Below the pieces are notes generated by a model. That model searched no databases and was not told where the DNA came from. It saw only the letters and a list, made by a program, of their open reading frames with translations. From NCBI GenBank assembly GCA_934754425.1, contig CAKVIN010000003.1, forward strand, positions 1 to 64,000: a stretch of 64,000 nt of DNA, given 5' to 3'. Positions within the stretch are counted from its first letter, which is position 1. Every line of letters begins with the position of its first letter. Source of the stretch: an uncultured Candidatus Melainabacteria bacterium. Its GTDB lineage: Bacteria > Cyanobacteriota > Vampirovibrionia > Gastranaerophilales > Gastranaerophilaceae. The translations under genes and the position numbers were made by a program. Of the stretch, positions 25,820 to 34,197 are shown piece after piece.

Positions 25820-26692
25820 ATGGACAGAAAGTGTGTAAAAATAGCCAACAAAATAATAGGTGATGGTTATCCTTGTTTTATTATTGCAGAAATAGGAATT
25901 AATCATAATGGTTCAGTAAATCTTGCTAAAAAAATGATTGATATAGCAATTACAACAGGATGTGACGCTGTAAAATTCCAAAAAAGAACTATTGATATTG
26001 TTTATACAAAAGAAGAATTAGCAAAAGAAAGAAATAGTGTTTTTGGTAATACAAATGGTGATTTGAAACGTGGCTTAGAATTTGGAGAAGCTGAATATAA
26101 AGAAATTGATGAGTATTGCAAAAGACATGGAATCATTTGGTTTGCTTCTTGTTGGGATGAAAAATCTGTAGATTTTATGGAAAAATTTGATATTCCTTGT
26201 TATAAAATTGCATCCGCATCATTAACTGATGATAACTTATTGAAACATACAAAATCTAAAGATAAACCAATTTTATTATCTACCGGCATGAGTAGTATGG
26301 ATGAAATAAAGCATGCAGTAGATATTTTGGGTGAAGATAATTTAATTTTATATCATTGCACTTCAACATATCCATCTAATGCAGATGAAACCAATTTAAG
26401 AGTTATAGAAACTTTTAGAAATGAATTTTCTTGTCCTATCGGATATTCCGGTCACGAACGTGGAGTTACTCCTTCTGTATTAGCTGTAGCATTAGGTGCA
26501 AACTCTGTCGAACGTCATATTACTGTTGATAGAACAAATTGGGGTTCTGATCAAGCTGCAAGCTTAGAAATGGCTGGATTGTATCATATGGTTAGAGATA
26601 TAAGACAAACTCCTCAATTACTTGGAGATGGCAAGAAAGTTGTTTACAAAAGAGAGTTGCCGATTATTGATAAGCTTAGAAGAGTTAGATAA
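25820..26692 (+). CDS. NeuB-family nonulosonate synthase, lacking the SAF domain
   Basis: About 290 residues. The NeuB TIM-barrel hallmarks are clear: FIIAEIGINHNGS near 18-30, DAVKFQKR, ASCWDEKSVDF, STGMSSMDEI, YHCTSTYPS and SGHERG. The enzyme condenses PEP with a hexosamine-type sugar to give sialic, legionaminic or pseudaminic-type acid. Usual NeuB proteins run to about 340-350 residues with a C-terminal antifreeze-like SAF domain, absent here. I use the ATG at 25820, five bases after GGAG; an upstream GTG at 25814 lies inside that site. The product may feed flagellin or surface glycosylation. Confidence 0.88.
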   Translation: MDRKCVKIANKIIGDGYPCFIIAEIGINHNGSVNLAKKMIDIAITTGCDAVKFQKRTIDIVYTKEELAKERNSVFGNTNGDLKRGLEFGEAEYKEIDEYCKRHGIIWFASCWDEKSVDFMEKFDIPCYKIASASLTDDNLLKHTKSKDKPILLSTGMSSMDEIKHAVDILGEDNLILYHCTSTYPSNADETNLRVIETFRNEFSCPIGYSGHERGVTPSVLAVALGANSVERHITVDRTNWGSDQAASLEMAGLYHMVRDIRQTPQLLGDGKKVVYKRELPIIDKLRRVR

Positions 26693-26693
26693 T

Positions 26694-27173
26694 ATGACGA
26701 TTAAATTACCTGATACTATTAAATTTGTTATAACTGATTTTGATGGAATTGTTACTGATAATTGCGTTTATATTGATGCAAAAGGTGAAATGACAAGAAA
26801 GTTGAATTTTAAAGATGTAATGGCATTTTCTATACTTAGAAAAAAAGGATATCATATTGGAATAATTTCCGGTGAAAAAAATTCTGCTATTGAAATCTTA
26901 GCAAAAAAGTTTAATATTGAAGAAGTTCATCAAGGTATAAGAATAAAAATAGATATCTTAAAATCTATTGTAGAAAGATACAATTTAAAAGAAGACGAAT
27001 TTGTTTATATTGGAGATGATATAAATGACTTAGATAGTCTTGAATACGCAAAATATCCGATTACAGTTCCAGATGCAGTTATTAGCGTTAAGAATATTAA
27101 AGGTATACAAATAACCTCCACAAAAGGTGGTGAAGGTGCTTTTAGAGAAATTGTTGATGCAGTTGTAAGATAA
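26694..27173 (+). CDS. KdsC-like HAD phosphatase
   Basis: This 159-residue protein is a cap-less HAD phosphatase of the KdsC type (KDO-8-phosphate or nonulosonate-9-phosphate phosphatase). Motif I is ITDFDGIVTDN at about 13-23, motif II ISGEKNSA and the motif IV region IGDDINDLDSL; KGGEGAFREIVDAV near the end is typical of the family. It starts one base after the NeuB-like stop, so the two are translated together, which points to the dephosphorylation step after the NeuB-like condensation. The start nearest the NeuB stop is preferred over the upstream ATG at 26622, which lies inside neuB. Confidence 0.88.
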   Translation: MTIKLPDTIKFVITDFDGIVTDNCVYIDAKGEMTRKLNFKDVMAFSILRKKGYHIGIISGEKNSAIEILAKKFNIEEVHQGIRIKIDILKSIVERYNLKEDEFVYIGDDINDLDSLEYAKYPITVPDAVISVKNIKGIQITSTKGGEGAFREIVDAVVR

Positions 27174-27231
27174 TAAATAATTTTTAAAAGCATCATATAA
27201 TTAATAATACTTTACAAATTTTTTAATTTAG

Positions 27232-27266
27232 TCAATTTTTATTCTTAAAAATCCTTTATATTAATA
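27232..27266 (+). promoter_or_regulatory. Shared promoter motif, copy 4
   Basis: TCAATT, 15 bases, then CCTTTATATTAATA upstream of the gene at 27282. Spacer length equals the other four copies; the first base of each box differs. Confidence 0.45.
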
Positions 27267-27281
27267 CAAGGGGATTTTAGA

Positions 27282-28628
27282 ATGGTGAATTTGTCACAAG
27301 TTAAAAATTTTGTGAATTTAACATCTAGGTATGTAAAATTTGCACAGAAACCAAGCATATTACAAACAAAACCGATAGATTTTAACATATCTGGATTAAA
27401 GTATTCTCCTATTACGGCAAGAGTTAAAGAAGATACGTTTGCTTGTTCTAAGAAACTAATTGCAGCAGATGATTCATTATTTGATTGGGCATCTAAAAAA
27501 GTAGACTTTTCATTTTCGAGTATGAATCCTGATAGCGTAGCCCTTGTTCATATGACAAACTATTTTCCAAAAAATGGACAAATTTTATCAACCAATCTGG
27601 CGACAAAAGCTGCTAATGGTATCGGGAATGTACGTTCTACAATTCATTTTTGCCTAAATAAACCTGTTGTAGAACATCAAATGGGTAATTCTTGGAACAC
27701 AATGGATTATGCAGTTATACTACCATTTAATGAAACCTTAAAACAGACCCCAAAATCAAAAGTATTGGGAGGTATGAACGAAGATTTCTTTTTTCAAGAT
27801 ATGGTAAAAATTCCAAAAGGAAGTGTTATTGTTAAATATAATTCTAAAGTACCAGAAGGGAAATTCCTATCTTCAGAAGCTTTTGATGGAATATCACTAA
27901 TAGAAACTTCAAATAGAAACGTAAGCGAATCTGCAAATACTATAATTAAAAAAATGGGATTTACAACTTACAATGACGCACTAAAAAAACATTTACACGC
28001 TACTGATGAAGAAATAAAAATTATAACGGCAACTCCAGAAAGCGAATTTACAGCAATTAAAGATGCTAAAAAATACAAAAAAAGCCTAGAAAAAGCTTTG
28101 GCACTTCAAACCGAAGCTTATGGTAACGACCCTGAATTAGCTTATCAAATAGAAAATACTAAATCTGCACTAAAACGAGCAGAAATTCTTGAACGGTATT
28201 CAGAAAAACTAAAACATATTGGCGATGGTTGTAAAAAATATTGTGAAAAAGAAAATCTTTTCGATGGTTTACACACACAATCACCTTGGTTTAGAAGTGA
28301 AGTTACTTTTGGTGCCATTGATAGTGCAGAAGTGCTAAATCATAATTCTTGGGGAAAAACTTTAAAAAATAAATTCATAGAATTTCTTAAAACTGCCAAA
28401 ATAGAATTACCGGAAGGCAAAAATTTGGGATATGATGTAGATAAAGCGATTTCTATCATTGAAAAAAGCGAAACACCTCAAATTGCTAAAGAGAATCTTG
28501 CAAAAGAACTAAAACTTAAATCAATGAATATAATGAAAATGCAAATTCCCAAAGAAGAACTTCCTTTTTCTGGTGAAGAATTAGAGGACATAATTAAACT
28601 TGCACTAGAATCTATATTTTTAAAGTAG
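27282..28628 (+). CDS. Protein of unknown function
   Basis: This 448-residue protein has no signal peptide or membrane segment. Residues about 85-195 look like a globular enzyme-like domain (ALVHMTNYFPKNGQIL, a conserved-looking RSTIHFCLNKP, then FQDMVKIPKGSVIVKY), while residues about 215-330 are charged and helical and the C-terminus is again helical. The H-x-T...R-x-T-x-H-F arrangement faintly recalls ADP-ribosyltransferase-type folds, but I cannot support that. It carries the fourth copy of the promoter motif shared by unknown genes. Other roles, such as an effector, are open. Confidence 0.7.
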   Translation: MVNLSQVKNFVNLTSRYVKFAQKPSILQTKPIDFNISGLKYSPITARVKEDTFACSKKLIAADDSLFDWASKKVDFSFSSMNPDSVALVHMTNYFPKNGQILSTNLATKAANGIGNVRSTIHFCLNKPVVEHQMGNSWNTMDYAVILPFNETLKQTPKSKVLGGMNEDFFFQDMVKIPKGSVIVKYNSKVPEGKFLSSEAFDGISLIETSNRNVSESANTIIKKMGFTTYNDALKKHLHATDEEIKIITATPESEFTAIKDAKKYKKSLEKALALQTEAYGNDPELAYQIENTKSALKRAEILERYSEKLKHIGDGCKKYCEKENLFDGLHTQSPWFRSEVTFGAIDSAEVLNHNSWGKTLKNKFIEFLKTAKIELPEGKNLGYDVDKAISIIEKSETPQIAKENLAKELKLKSMNIMKMQIPKEELPFSGEELEDIIKLALESIFLK

Positions 28629-28630
28629 AT

Positions 28631-29797
28631 TTATATAAATTCTGACAGTATTAAATTACTAATTAATACACCATTTAAATTTAATGTATAACCATTTGAC
28701 GTTGGTTCAATAAAATCTCTGTATTTTTCTAAAATATTTTTATATTTATTATCAAAATCAATCTCAAAGAGTTCGTTTATTTTATTAATATTAATTCCTG
28801 ATGTTTTTCTAAATCCAAGAAAAATTTCTTCTTCTAACTTTTCTTGTTTGGTTAAAGTTCTGCCAGATGCATGAGTGGACGGTTTTGCCATATATTCATC
28901 TAAGGTATTGAAGTTAGAATATCTTATTCCATCGACATAACCATGTGCTGCGCAACCAAAACCATAGTATTCATTATTATCCCAATAGTTTAAATTATGT
29001 TTAGATTCATACCCTTTTTTTGCAAAGTTGCTGACTTCATAACGGTAATAGCCATTTTTTTCTAATGTATCATTTATTAACTCGTACATATCCGCTTGAG
29101 CATCATCATCCGGCAAACAAATCTCGTTTGTTCCCTCTTTTATGGAGATAACAAGCGTGTCACTTTCTGTATCTTTACCCCTGCATTTACCCCCGCATTT
29201 ACCCCTGTTATATTTACCCCTGCCCCATTTTGAACCTTCCTCAATTTTTAACCCATAAGTCGAGATATGCTGAATATCGAGTTCTAAAAACTTTTCTAAA
29301 TCACATTTTAAGCCATCAATCGTTTGTAGAGGTAATCCATAAATCAAATCTACGCTAATATTAGTAAATCCGGCTTCTTTAGCTAAATTTACTGCATTGA
29401 CAATAGCATTGGAATCGTGCCTGCGTCCTATTAGCTTTAAGATTTCATCATCGAAGGTTTGAGAACCTAAACTTATACGATTAACCCCTAATGTTTTTAA
29501 TCCTTGAAAATACTCTAAATTCGCATCATCAGGATTTATTTCCATAGTAAATTCATACTCTTTTTTTAAATTAAATTTTTTTACAATTTTTTTCAATAAT
29601 TCTAAAGATAATAAAGACGGAGTTCCACCGCCAAAATAAAGAGTTCTTAATTCTTCTCCATCATAATTATCACTTATATCTTTTAATAAAGCATAAACAT
29701 AACCGGTAATCATTTCTAGCTTATTAAAAGACACAAATGAACAATATCCGCATTTTGATTTGCAAAAAGGTATATGTATATAAGCGCTTTCAACCAT
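28631..29797 (-). CDS. hemW: HemW-like radical SAM protein with a low-complexity insert
   Basis: This 388-residue protein is a HemW (heme chaperone, often misnamed coproporphyrinogen oxidase) by its IHIPFCKSKCGYCSF CxxxCxxC cluster site at about 8-20, TLYFGGGTPSLL, MEINPDD, RISLGSQTF and SNFAKKGYESKHNLNYWD. It binds a 4Fe-4S cluster and SAM and likely delivers heme. Around residue 190-205 there is a Gly/Arg/Lys/Cys-rich insert (GKYNRGKCGGKCRGK) encoded by a 12-base tandem repeat at 29174-29226, not part of the usual fold. It is the last gene of the murC-murB-ddl-ftsQ-hemW operon and overlaps ftsQ by one base. Confidence 0.9.
   Translation of the reverse strand: MVESAYIHIPFCKSKCGYCSFVSFNKLEMITGYVYALLKDISDNYDGEELRTLYFGGGTPSLLSLELLKKIVKKFNLKKEYEFTMEINPDDANLEYFQGLKTLGVNRISLGSQTFDDEILKLIGRRHDSNAIVNAVNLAKEAGFTNISVDLIYGLPLQTIDGLKCDLEKFLELDIQHISTYGLKIEEGSKWGRGKYNRGKCGGKCRGKDTESDTLVISIKEGTNEICLPDDDAQADMYELINDTLEKNGYYRYEVSNFAKKGYESKHNLNYWDNNEYYGFGCAAHGYVDGIRYSNFNTLDEYMAKPSTHASGRTLTKQEKLEEEIFLGFRKTSGININKINELFEIDFDNKYKNILEKYRDFIEPTSNGYTLNLNGVLISNLILSEFI
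29174..29226 (-). repeat. In-frame 12-base tandem repeat inside hemW
   Basis: Copies of tttacccctgca begin at 29174, 29186 and 29198 and, after a 15-base unit, at 29213. Each codes four residues of a G/R/K/C-rich insert in HemW. The repeat is GC-richer than its surroundings and looks like slippage expansion. Confidence 0.75.
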
Positions 29798-30651
29798 TAT
29801 TCATCCAATTTTATATAGTTTGTATCCCATCTTAAATCAATATACTTAACTTTTTTGTTAAGCATTTTTACTTGCGGAAGTAAAGACGGAATTCTGTGAA
29901 TTTTATCAAAAGTACCACTATTAAAACTGCCTAAACGAATATTTACTGTTGGTATTTTTACGTAAACATCGCTTGGATTTCTATAATCAATATATTCTAC
30001 TTGTTCTCCAGAATCTGCTTCTACTGTAGATGCTAATAACTTAAGATTGTTAACTTTTGTTTTATCCCAATTTCTATAATCATCACCTGTACCATAAGTA
30101 ATCACTCGAACTGTTTTAAAATCAGGACTGAGCGGCATATAATCACGTCCTATTAGTTTCCCATCAGTAGAAAAGAATGCGATAGGTGGCACATTAATAT
30201 CCGGTGAAATTGTTATCAGTGGAGTTCTTTCTATAATTATAATCTGCAATCTTGCAGGATACCAAAAACGTCTTATATAAACATCTTGTATTGGTTCCAA
30301 TTGCATTATACTTTTCTTAAGATTATCAGTTCTTACTAAAAATATTGGTTTTGTAGATACTTGATTTCTTCTTAGTGCTGATAAAATCTTGTTAGATGGA
30401 ACAATTTTATTATTTACAATTTCTAAGGATTTGCTATTTATATTATCAAACGCATTTTTATGTAATCTCCATTGTGGCATTTTTAAAACAAAAAGCCCAA
30501 CAGCACACAAAAATAAGACAATAAACATTCGCCAAAGAGCACGAAGTTGATTCAGTCTTCTTTGTGATTTTCTAACTTGACGTTGCAACTTTGCTTGTTG
30601 CAAACGTCTGTTTTGTCTATATCTTGGATGTTGCAAATCCTCATTTGACAT
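29797..30651 (-). CDS. ftsQ: Cell-division protein FtsQ
   Basis: This 284-residue protein has a basic cytosolic N-terminus (about 1-40), one transmembrane helix (MFIVLFLCAVGLFVL, about 42-57), a POTRA-like domain (about 65-140, with IVPSNKILSALRRNQ and the IRRFWYPARLQIIIIERTP signature) and a beta-domain. FtsQ bridges early and late divisome proteins. It overlaps ddl and hemW by one base each. In most genomes ftsA and ftsZ follow; here hemW does. Confidence 0.85.
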   Translation of the reverse strand: MSNEDLQHPRYRQNRRLQQAKLQRQVRKSQRRLNQLRALWRMFIVLFLCAVGLFVLKMPQWRLHKNAFDNINSKSLEIVNNKIVPSNKILSALRRNQVSTKPIFLVRTDNLKKSIMQLEPIQDVYIRRFWYPARLQIIIIERTPLITISPDINVPPIAFFSTDGKLIGRDYMPLSPDFKTVRVITYGTGDDYRNWDKTKVNNLKLLASTVEADSGEQVEYIDYRNPSDVYVKIPTVNIRLGSFNSGTFDKIHRIPSLLPQVKMLNKKVKYIDLRWDTNYIKLDE

Positions 30652-31592
30652 TATTTATTTAATCCTACACTATTAAGTATCATCAAAACCAAATTGTCAT
30701 AATCAATTCCACAAACCTTTGCTTGTGCCGGTAAATCACTTGTATCAGTCATTCCTGGGTTTGTATTGATTTCTAAGAAGTATGGTTTATCATCTTTTAC
30801 CATAAAGTCCACTCTTGAAACACCTGAACAACCTGCTGTTTTGTGAGCTTCTACAGCTATTTTCTTAGTTAATTCAGTTGCTTCTTTTGATAAACCTGTC
30901 GCAGGAACAATAAATTCTGATAAACCTTTTGTATATTTTGCATCAAAATCATACCATTCTGTTTTTGTTCTGATTTCAAGAATTTCTGTCGCAAAAGCTT
31001 TACCGTCTTTTTCTAAAACTCCAACTGTGATGAAGAAACCGTCAACAAATTCTTCTATTAAAACATCATCATTAAATTTAATAGCTTCTTCATAAGCTGC
31101 TTGCAACTCTTCCGGTTTATTAACCTTTGTCATGCCAAAGCTTGAACCTTCTGATACAGGTTTGGTTATAAGCGGATATTTTAAGCCTTCTACAGCTTTC
31201 ATCAAATCATCGCCTTTTCTTACAAAAGCAGACTTAATAAGCGGAATATTTTTATTTGTAGAAAGAACTTTTTTTGTGTATTCCTTATTCATACAAATCG
31301 CACTAGCCATAACACCGCAACCGGTATAAGGTATTTTCATAATTTCTAAAACACCTTGAATGCAACCGTCTTCACCAAATTTTCCGTGCAAAGTATTATA
31401 AGCGTATTCAAATCCTTTAAGATCGTTCATCACATTTGGCGTAACATCAACGATTTGAGCGTTTTTATAACCAAGTCTATGTAAAGCTCCTAAGCAGTTT
31501 TTTCCGGAACGCAAAGAAACTTCTCGTTCTGATGACATTCCACCGCATAATACAGCTATTTTTGCGTCTTTGTTTTGTATAGTATATTGCAT
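30651..31592 (-). CDS. ddl: D-alanine--D-alanine ligase
   Basis: This 313-residue ATP-grasp enzyme joins two D-alanines for the peptidoglycan stem peptide. Seen are AVLCGGMSSEREVSLRSG at about 13-30, TLHGKFGEDGCIQG, PLITKPVSEGSSFG, the metal-binding end FLEINTNPGMTDTS and a conserved SRVDF. Length is typical. The start lies 37 bases inside the end of murB, giving translational coupling in the murC-murB-ddl-ftsQ-hemW operon. Confidence 0.95.
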   Translation of the reverse strand: MQYTIQNKDAKIAVLCGGMSSEREVSLRSGKNCLGALHRLGYKNAQIVDVTPNVMNDLKGFEYAYNTLHGKFGEDGCIQGVLEIMKIPYTGCGVMASAICMNKEYTKKVLSTNKNIPLIKSAFVRKGDDLMKAVEGLKYPLITKPVSEGSSFGMTKVNKPEELQAAYEEAIKFNDDVLIEEFVDGFFITVGVLEKDGKAFATEILEIRTKTEWYDFDAKYTKGLSEFIVPATGLSKEATELTKKIAVEAHKTAGCSGVSRVDFMVKDDKPYFLEINTNPGMTDTSDLPAQAKVCGIDYDNLVLMILNSVGLNK

Positions 31593-32467
31593 AATTCTTC
31601 CTCTTTTTCAGTCTTATCCCCGATAAAAATTACTTCGGGTTTTAATTCTATTGTATACATTTCTTTCACAGCATTAAACATTCTAACCATCATATCTAAA
31701 ACATCTTCTGAAGTTGCATTACCTTTGTTTACAATAAAGTTAGCATGTTTACTCCAAATTTCAACATTTTCTGCCGTAAAATCTTTTACACCGGCTTTAT
31801 CCAACAATCTGCCTGCAGAATCGTTTTCAGGGTTTTTGAATACACTGCCTGCGTTTGGATAAGCTAATGACGGCTGAACCGTTTTTCTAAAGGTTAAATT
31901 TCTTTCCATTAAAGCCTTAATATCTTCTTGCGCTCCTTTTTTAAGCTCAAATTCCGCAGACAAGAGAATATATTGTTTATTATGTAAAATTGATTTTCTG
32001 TAATCAAATTCCATATCTGCTTTTTGCAAGAATTCAACTTCTTTTGTTTTTTTGTTAAATAGACAAGCAGAAACTAATGTATCAGCAATGCATTGTCCAT
32101 GAGCTCCGGCATTCATATAAACGGCTCCGCCAATAGTTCCGGGTAACCCGATTAAAAATTCTAATCCGGTTAAAGAAACTTCTGCAACCTTTTGAGCCAA
32201 CAACGGGTCTTTTACACCACAATCAGCGTAAACTTTAGTTCCTCGAATTTCAAACTTCTTCATTTCCGTAGTTATAATAACATTTCCACTATAACCATTA
32301 GAAGAAAACAATACATCAGAACAACTTCCCAAAACTATGTATTCGTCGAGTTCTCTTAAAAGCTTTGTAAATTCTTCGACTGTTTCAGGGAAAAATACCT
32401 TTTTAACTTTTCCGCCGATTTTATATGTCGTTAACGATTTTATTTCAAAATTTTCTTTTATTTGCAT
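31556..32467 (-). CDS. murB: UDP-N-acetylenolpyruvoylglucosamine reductase
   Basis: This 303-residue FAD enzyme reduces UDP-GlcNAc-enolpyruvate to UDP-MurNAc. It opens TTYKIGGKVKKVFFP, has GLEFLIGLPGTIGGAVYMNAGAHGQ at about 107-130, the type I YRKSIL tyrosine segment, PNAGSVFKNP with the catalytic Ser and GKATSEDVL-like HANFIVNKGNATSED. It overlaps ddl by 37 bases and follows murC after 51 bases, all on the same strand. Confidence 0.95.
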   Translation of the reverse strand: MQIKENFEIKSLTTYKIGGKVKKVFFPETVEEFTKLLRELDEYIVLGSCSDVLFSSNGYSGNVIITTEMKKFEIRGTKVYADCGVKDPLLAQKVAEVSLTGLEFLIGLPGTIGGAVYMNAGAHGQCIADTLVSACLFNKKTKEVEFLQKADMEFDYRKSILHNKQYILLSAEFELKKGAQEDIKALMERNLTFRKTVQPSLAYPNAGSVFKNPENDSAGRLLDKAGVKDFTAENVEIWSKHANFIVNKGNATSEDVLDMMVRMFNAVKEMYTIELKPEVIFIGDKTEKEEELCNILYKTKTQK

Positions 32468-32518
32468 AGTATTCCTTGTGTATAAAATGTAGGTGAGTTT
32501 TTAACCCAACAGTAACTT

Positions 32519-33841
32519 TTATATATTTTTCAATTCTTTACCTAAATTGGTAATTGTTCCGGCACCAAGCCCAATTACGACATCACCTTGTTTTAATGTA
32601 GGTAAAAGCTTTTTAGCAACAGATTTCATATCACCTGACAAATATTCACTTCCGACTAAATCTTGAGCGAATTTTTCTCCACTGATACCTTTAATAGGAT
32701 CTTCTGAAGCAGCATAAACATCTGTAACAATGACACGATTTGCATTATCAAAAGCGGTTTTAAATTCATTCCACAAAGATTGAAGTCTTGTGTATCTATG
32801 AGGTTGAAAAACTGCGACAACATTATCTTTACCGAATTTGGAAGCTGCTGCATCTAATGTTGCCTTAATTTCTGTTGGGTGATGTGCATAATCATCATAG
32901 ATTTTAATTCCATTGATTTCACCAACTTTTTGGAAACGTCTGCCCATGCCGGTAAAACCGTAAAAATATTCTGCAACATTTTGAATATCAACTCCAGCTT
33001 CGTTTAAAGCTGAAACAACAGCAAGAATATTATAAATATTATGAACACCCGCTAGTTGTGTTTTTATTTTAGTTAAATGTTCACCTTTATAGTAAATCTC
33101 GATTGTATCAGAGTCAATTTTTTTAGCTGTGTAATCCGCATCATTTAAGCCAAATGTAATAAAATTACCGCTTAACAATGCAGTACCTTCATTATCATTA
33201 TTAATCAAAACTTTTTTAGCCTGAGAAATTGCTTTATTAAAGGTATTAACTAAATCCGGCATTCCATTTTTGTAAAAATCAATATGATCTTCTTCCAAGT
33301 TATTAATCACAAGAATGTCAGGATAATATTTAACAATCGTACCGTCACTTTCATCAAGTTCGGCTACAAAATGTTTTCCACTTTTATGTTGCGCATTAGT
33401 ATTTAATTCCGGAATAATACCACCATCTACAAAAGATGGTTCTAAACCGGCTTTATCCAATACATAAGAAGTCATACCGCTTGTTGTAGTTTTGCCGTGA
33501 GTACCGGAAAAACCGATAAAACATTTGCCACTATCTTGTGCAGATTTTGCAATTTCTTCTAATAAATCAGAACGATGGTAAATGTTTAACCCAAGTTCTT
33601 TTGCTCTAATGACTTCAGGATTATTATCACGAATAGCAGTGCTTTTAATTATTATAGCGTCATCTGGAACATTTTTAGCATCGTGTCCGATAAAAACTGT
33701 CGCACCCAATTCTCTCAATTTTTCAACATATTTAGAATCTGCAATATCGGAACCTGAAACAGTATGCCCGTCTTCTAATAAATATTTTGCTAAACCGCTC
33801 ATACCAATTCCACCAATTGCAATAAAATGATATCTTCCCAC
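32519..33841 (-). CDS. murC: UDP-N-acetylmuramate--L-alanine ligase
   Basis: About 440 residues. It is a Mur ligase: the N-terminal FIAIGGIGMSGLA Rossmann loop, the ATP-binding FSGTHGKTTTSGM, EADE-type ELDESDGT, NNLEEDHIDFY, GRRFQKVGE, DDYAHHPTEIKATL and a C-terminal VYAASEDP segment. It adds the first amino acid to UDP-MurNAc. No ATG is available; I choose the GTG at 33841, six bases after GAGG, rather than the GTG at 33853 that precedes it. It heads the murC-murB-ddl-ftsQ-hemW operon. A terminator-like hairpin precedes it on the same strand (33921-33952). Confidence 0.93.
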   Translation of the reverse strand: MGRYHFIAIGGIGMSGLAKYLLEDGHTVSGSDIADSKYVEKLRELGATVFIGHDAKNVPDDAIIIKSTAIRDNNPEVIRAKELGLNIYHRSDLLEEIAKSAQDSGKCFIGFSGTHGKTTTSGMTSYVLDKAGLEPSFVDGGIIPELNTNAQHKSGKHFVAELDESDGTIVKYYPDILVINNLEEDHIDFYKNGMPDLVNTFNKAISQAKKVLINNDNEGTALLSGNFITFGLNDADYTAKKIDSDTIEIYYKGEHLTKIKTQLAGVHNIYNILAVVSALNEAGVDIQNVAEYFYGFTGMGRRFQKVGEINGIKIYDDYAHHPTEIKATLDAAASKFGKDNVVAVFQPHRYTRLQSLWNEFKTAFDNANRVIVTDVYAASEDPIKGISGEKFAQDLVGSEYLSGDMKSVAKKLLPTLKQGDVVIGLGAGTITNLGKELKNI

Positions 33842-33920
33842 TTTAAACCTCACTAATTCTTAAGCTTAATTATAGTATAAAGATAAAAGGTTGTATATTT
33901 ATATTTGTAAATTTTTTGCA

Positions 33921-33952
33921 TAAAAAAAAGCTATGAACTTTCGTGCATAGCT
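33921..33952 (-). terminator. Terminator-like hairpin in the murC leader
   Basis: On the minus strand agctatg, a 10-base loop, catagct and a run of seven or eight U. It lies 80-110 bases upstream of murC in the same direction, with no minus-strand gene before it for at least 240 bases. It could be an attenuator or the end of a small RNA. Confidence 0.55.
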
Positions 33953-34197
33953 GTTGATTAGGGATATGTGTATCGTCGTTTTTTAAGGAGTATAGATATA
34001 TATTAGCAGTATATTTTTGAAATAAAATCGTAAGAATGTATGATTTTGTAATAAATCTTAATATTTTTTTTGAAAAATTTTATAATAGGTAAACAGAAGT
34101 ACCACTTTTGTATTAATCTGCTTAGGCATAAATATCATTGAAATTAGTTTATTATATATTAGAATTAGTAATGTAGATTAGACGGGAGTTGAGTTTT
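33953..34197. other. Intergenic region upstream of murC and of the VKOR-DsbA gene
   Basis: No open frame with a ribosome binding site is visible in these 245 bases between divergent genes. It must hold promoters for both directions; T-rich stretches and TATAAT at 34081-34086 are present, but I cannot pick a convincing -35 for either. Confidence 0.5.
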
